From the NCBI RefSeq assembly GCF_026683955.1, contig NZ_CP113343.1, forward strand, positions 2,976,001 through 3,040,000: a DNA stretch of 64,000 nucleotides, given 5' to 3'. The notes under the pieces are model-generated. The model had not been told where the DNA came from, did not search any database, and saw nothing but the letters and a program-made list of their open reading frames with translations. This document shows positions 63,047 through 64,000 of the stretch, piece by piece. The translations under genes were made by a program, and so were the position numbers. Source of the stretch: Arthrobacter sp. MMS18-M83. Its GTDB lineage: Bacteria > Actinomycetota > Actinomycetes > Actinomycetales > Micrococcaceae. Every line of letters starts with the position of its first letter. Within the stretch, counting starts at the first letter, position 1.

Positions 63047-64000
63047 CGGGTGGTCTCCGGCTGTCCGGCGTCGATCCCGAAAGCGGTGAGTCCGATCAAC
63101 TCCTCTGCGCCGTCAGGCCAGCCTGGCATCGGCGGGAGACGCAGCAACGCGATCGATTGTCCCGAGCGGAGCCTGTCCGGCGGGATGGGAACAAAGGTCA
63201 CGGGGTCCAACACTGCCAAGACATCCGGCGCGGACGCACGGGAGACGCCGTCTATAGCCACGTTCAAGTATTCGTCCAGCATGTCCAGTCTCAGGATGTG
63301 CCCCGCTGAACGGTCTGTGACCGTGAGGCTGCCGGGGACGTCTCCGCGCCGGGGCCGGATCTCGTCTACCCTGCCTTCGCACAACAACTCGCCGCCCAGC
63401 CTGGCGGCGAGGTCCGAAACGCTGCGCCCCGCGGAGTCAGCCAGGGCCTGTCCGAGCGCAAGGCAGCCGCTGACCGAACCGGGCAAACCAAGTGCTGCCA
63501 AGGTGTCGGCGCGGCACGGATAGAGGGCCACCGCTGCGGCGCCCCCCAGGGCGGCGACGTTGGCGCGCATGATCCGGTCGGCCGCATCGATGGAAGCGGA
63601 TTCGATAATGACGGAATCTCCCGCGGGCCCAACCACCGCCATGGGCGTCGCCGGATGGCCCGAGGCGGCGAGGGTCGTCTGGCTGATCCGGGGAAAGCTC
63701 GGCCCATGAGGTCTCCGTCCACCACGGGAAGCCGGAGCACTTGCGCGGCAACAATGGGGACCAAGGCATTCAAGCCCCCGATTTCGATCACCCCGATAGC
63801 GCCGACGCGCTGGCGCAGTGCGCCTGCCAACGCGGTAACAGCGTCGGCAAAGTCTTCCCCGCCCGGTGGCCGCTCCGCGACGACGTCAGGCGCCCCAGCG
63901 AGCCCGACGTGGACCACGACGGTGTTCGGTGGCAGACCGCCGGCAGGTACCAAGCGGACGCGACCTCCCCCTTGGAGCATATGACGCAAAAGCCGGGCCC
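63043..64000 (-). pseudogene. DUF917 family protein, frameshifted and cut by the right edge
   Basis: The minus strand encodes a DUF917 protein (S-methyl thiohydantoin desulfurase-like) in two frames. From the edge to about 63690 it reads LPPNTVVVHVGLAGAPDVVA, VIEIGGLNALVPIVAAQVLR and VVDGDLMGRAFP; then one base is missing in a CCCCGG run, and the next frame continues as ISQTTLAASGHPATPMAVVG, ADRIMRANVAALGG and on to the stop. The N-terminus lies outside. True mutation and sequencing error cannot be told apart from this window. The gene is coupled to the PucR gene downstream. Confidence 0.8.

Overview
The window looks like a chromosomal segment of a high-GC actinobacterium of the Arthrobacter/Paenarthrobacter group (Micrococcaceae). 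This is inferred from GC-rich coding, GTG/TTG starts and the gene families present; no rRNA, tRNA or other direct taxonomic marker was seen. Most genes serve nitrogen and carbon scavenging, especially purine/allantoin and amino-acid catabolism. An accessory RiPP (peptide natural product) cluster of about 11 kb is embedded in it.

Region 1-25.5 kb: the 5' end of uraD (minus strand) leaves the left edge, facing a frameshifted class V aminotransferase. Two polar-amino-acid ABC transporter operons follow. The first carries a 2-hydroxyacid dehydrogenase and a YtcJ-like amidohydrolase. The second carries an acetolactate-synthase-like 2-oxoacid decarboxylase and has a divergent TetR gene and aminotransferase. 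A RES/Xre toxin-antitoxin pair with 33-bp direct repeats at both ends sits between them. An AbgB-like M20 amidohydrolase, bcp and a winged-helix regulator lead into a minus-strand allantoin/glyoxylate operon read hyi-glxR-gcl-glycerate kinase-allB. Two nearly matching composite palindromic repeat elements (1505-1664 and 17805-17936) and related repeat clusters lie between genes.

Region 25.5-36.9 kb: a plus-strand, largely translationally coupled cluster matches daptide RiPP biosynthesis. It has an RRE protein (MpaB-like), a class III aminotransferase (MpaD-like), an iron-type alcohol dehydrogenase (MpaC-like), three short precursor peptides each ending in Thr, a methyltransferase (MpaM-like), a YcaO gene broken by one in-frame TAG exactly at the Glu of its EVIERD motif, an M50-type membrane metalloprotease (MpaP-like) and a three-gene ABC exporter. 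Two arrays of an ACCTAG/ACCTAT motif spaced 21-22 bp lie upstream of the two transcription units that open the cluster, which points to one dedicated regulator. A gene fragment on the minus strand at 36783-37124 probably marks the right insertion boundary.

Region 36.9-64 kb: a sodium:solute symporter with its DUF3311 partner; a YncE-like/phosphoesterase fusion; a cytochrome b561-like/molybdopterin oxidoreductase fusion; a hipBA toxin-antitoxin locus with a cluster of operators; an ammonium transporter; several small enzymes; a class A beta-lactamase-like protein; a Pro-rich secreted protein with 18-bp tandem repeats; an M20 amidase coupled to hutF; a LacI-controlled ABC importer/GDPD operon with two mirror-image operators; an HpcH/HpaI aldolase; and at the right edge an Asp/Glu-hydantoin racemase, a PucR regulator and a frameshifted DUF917 gene that runs off the window.
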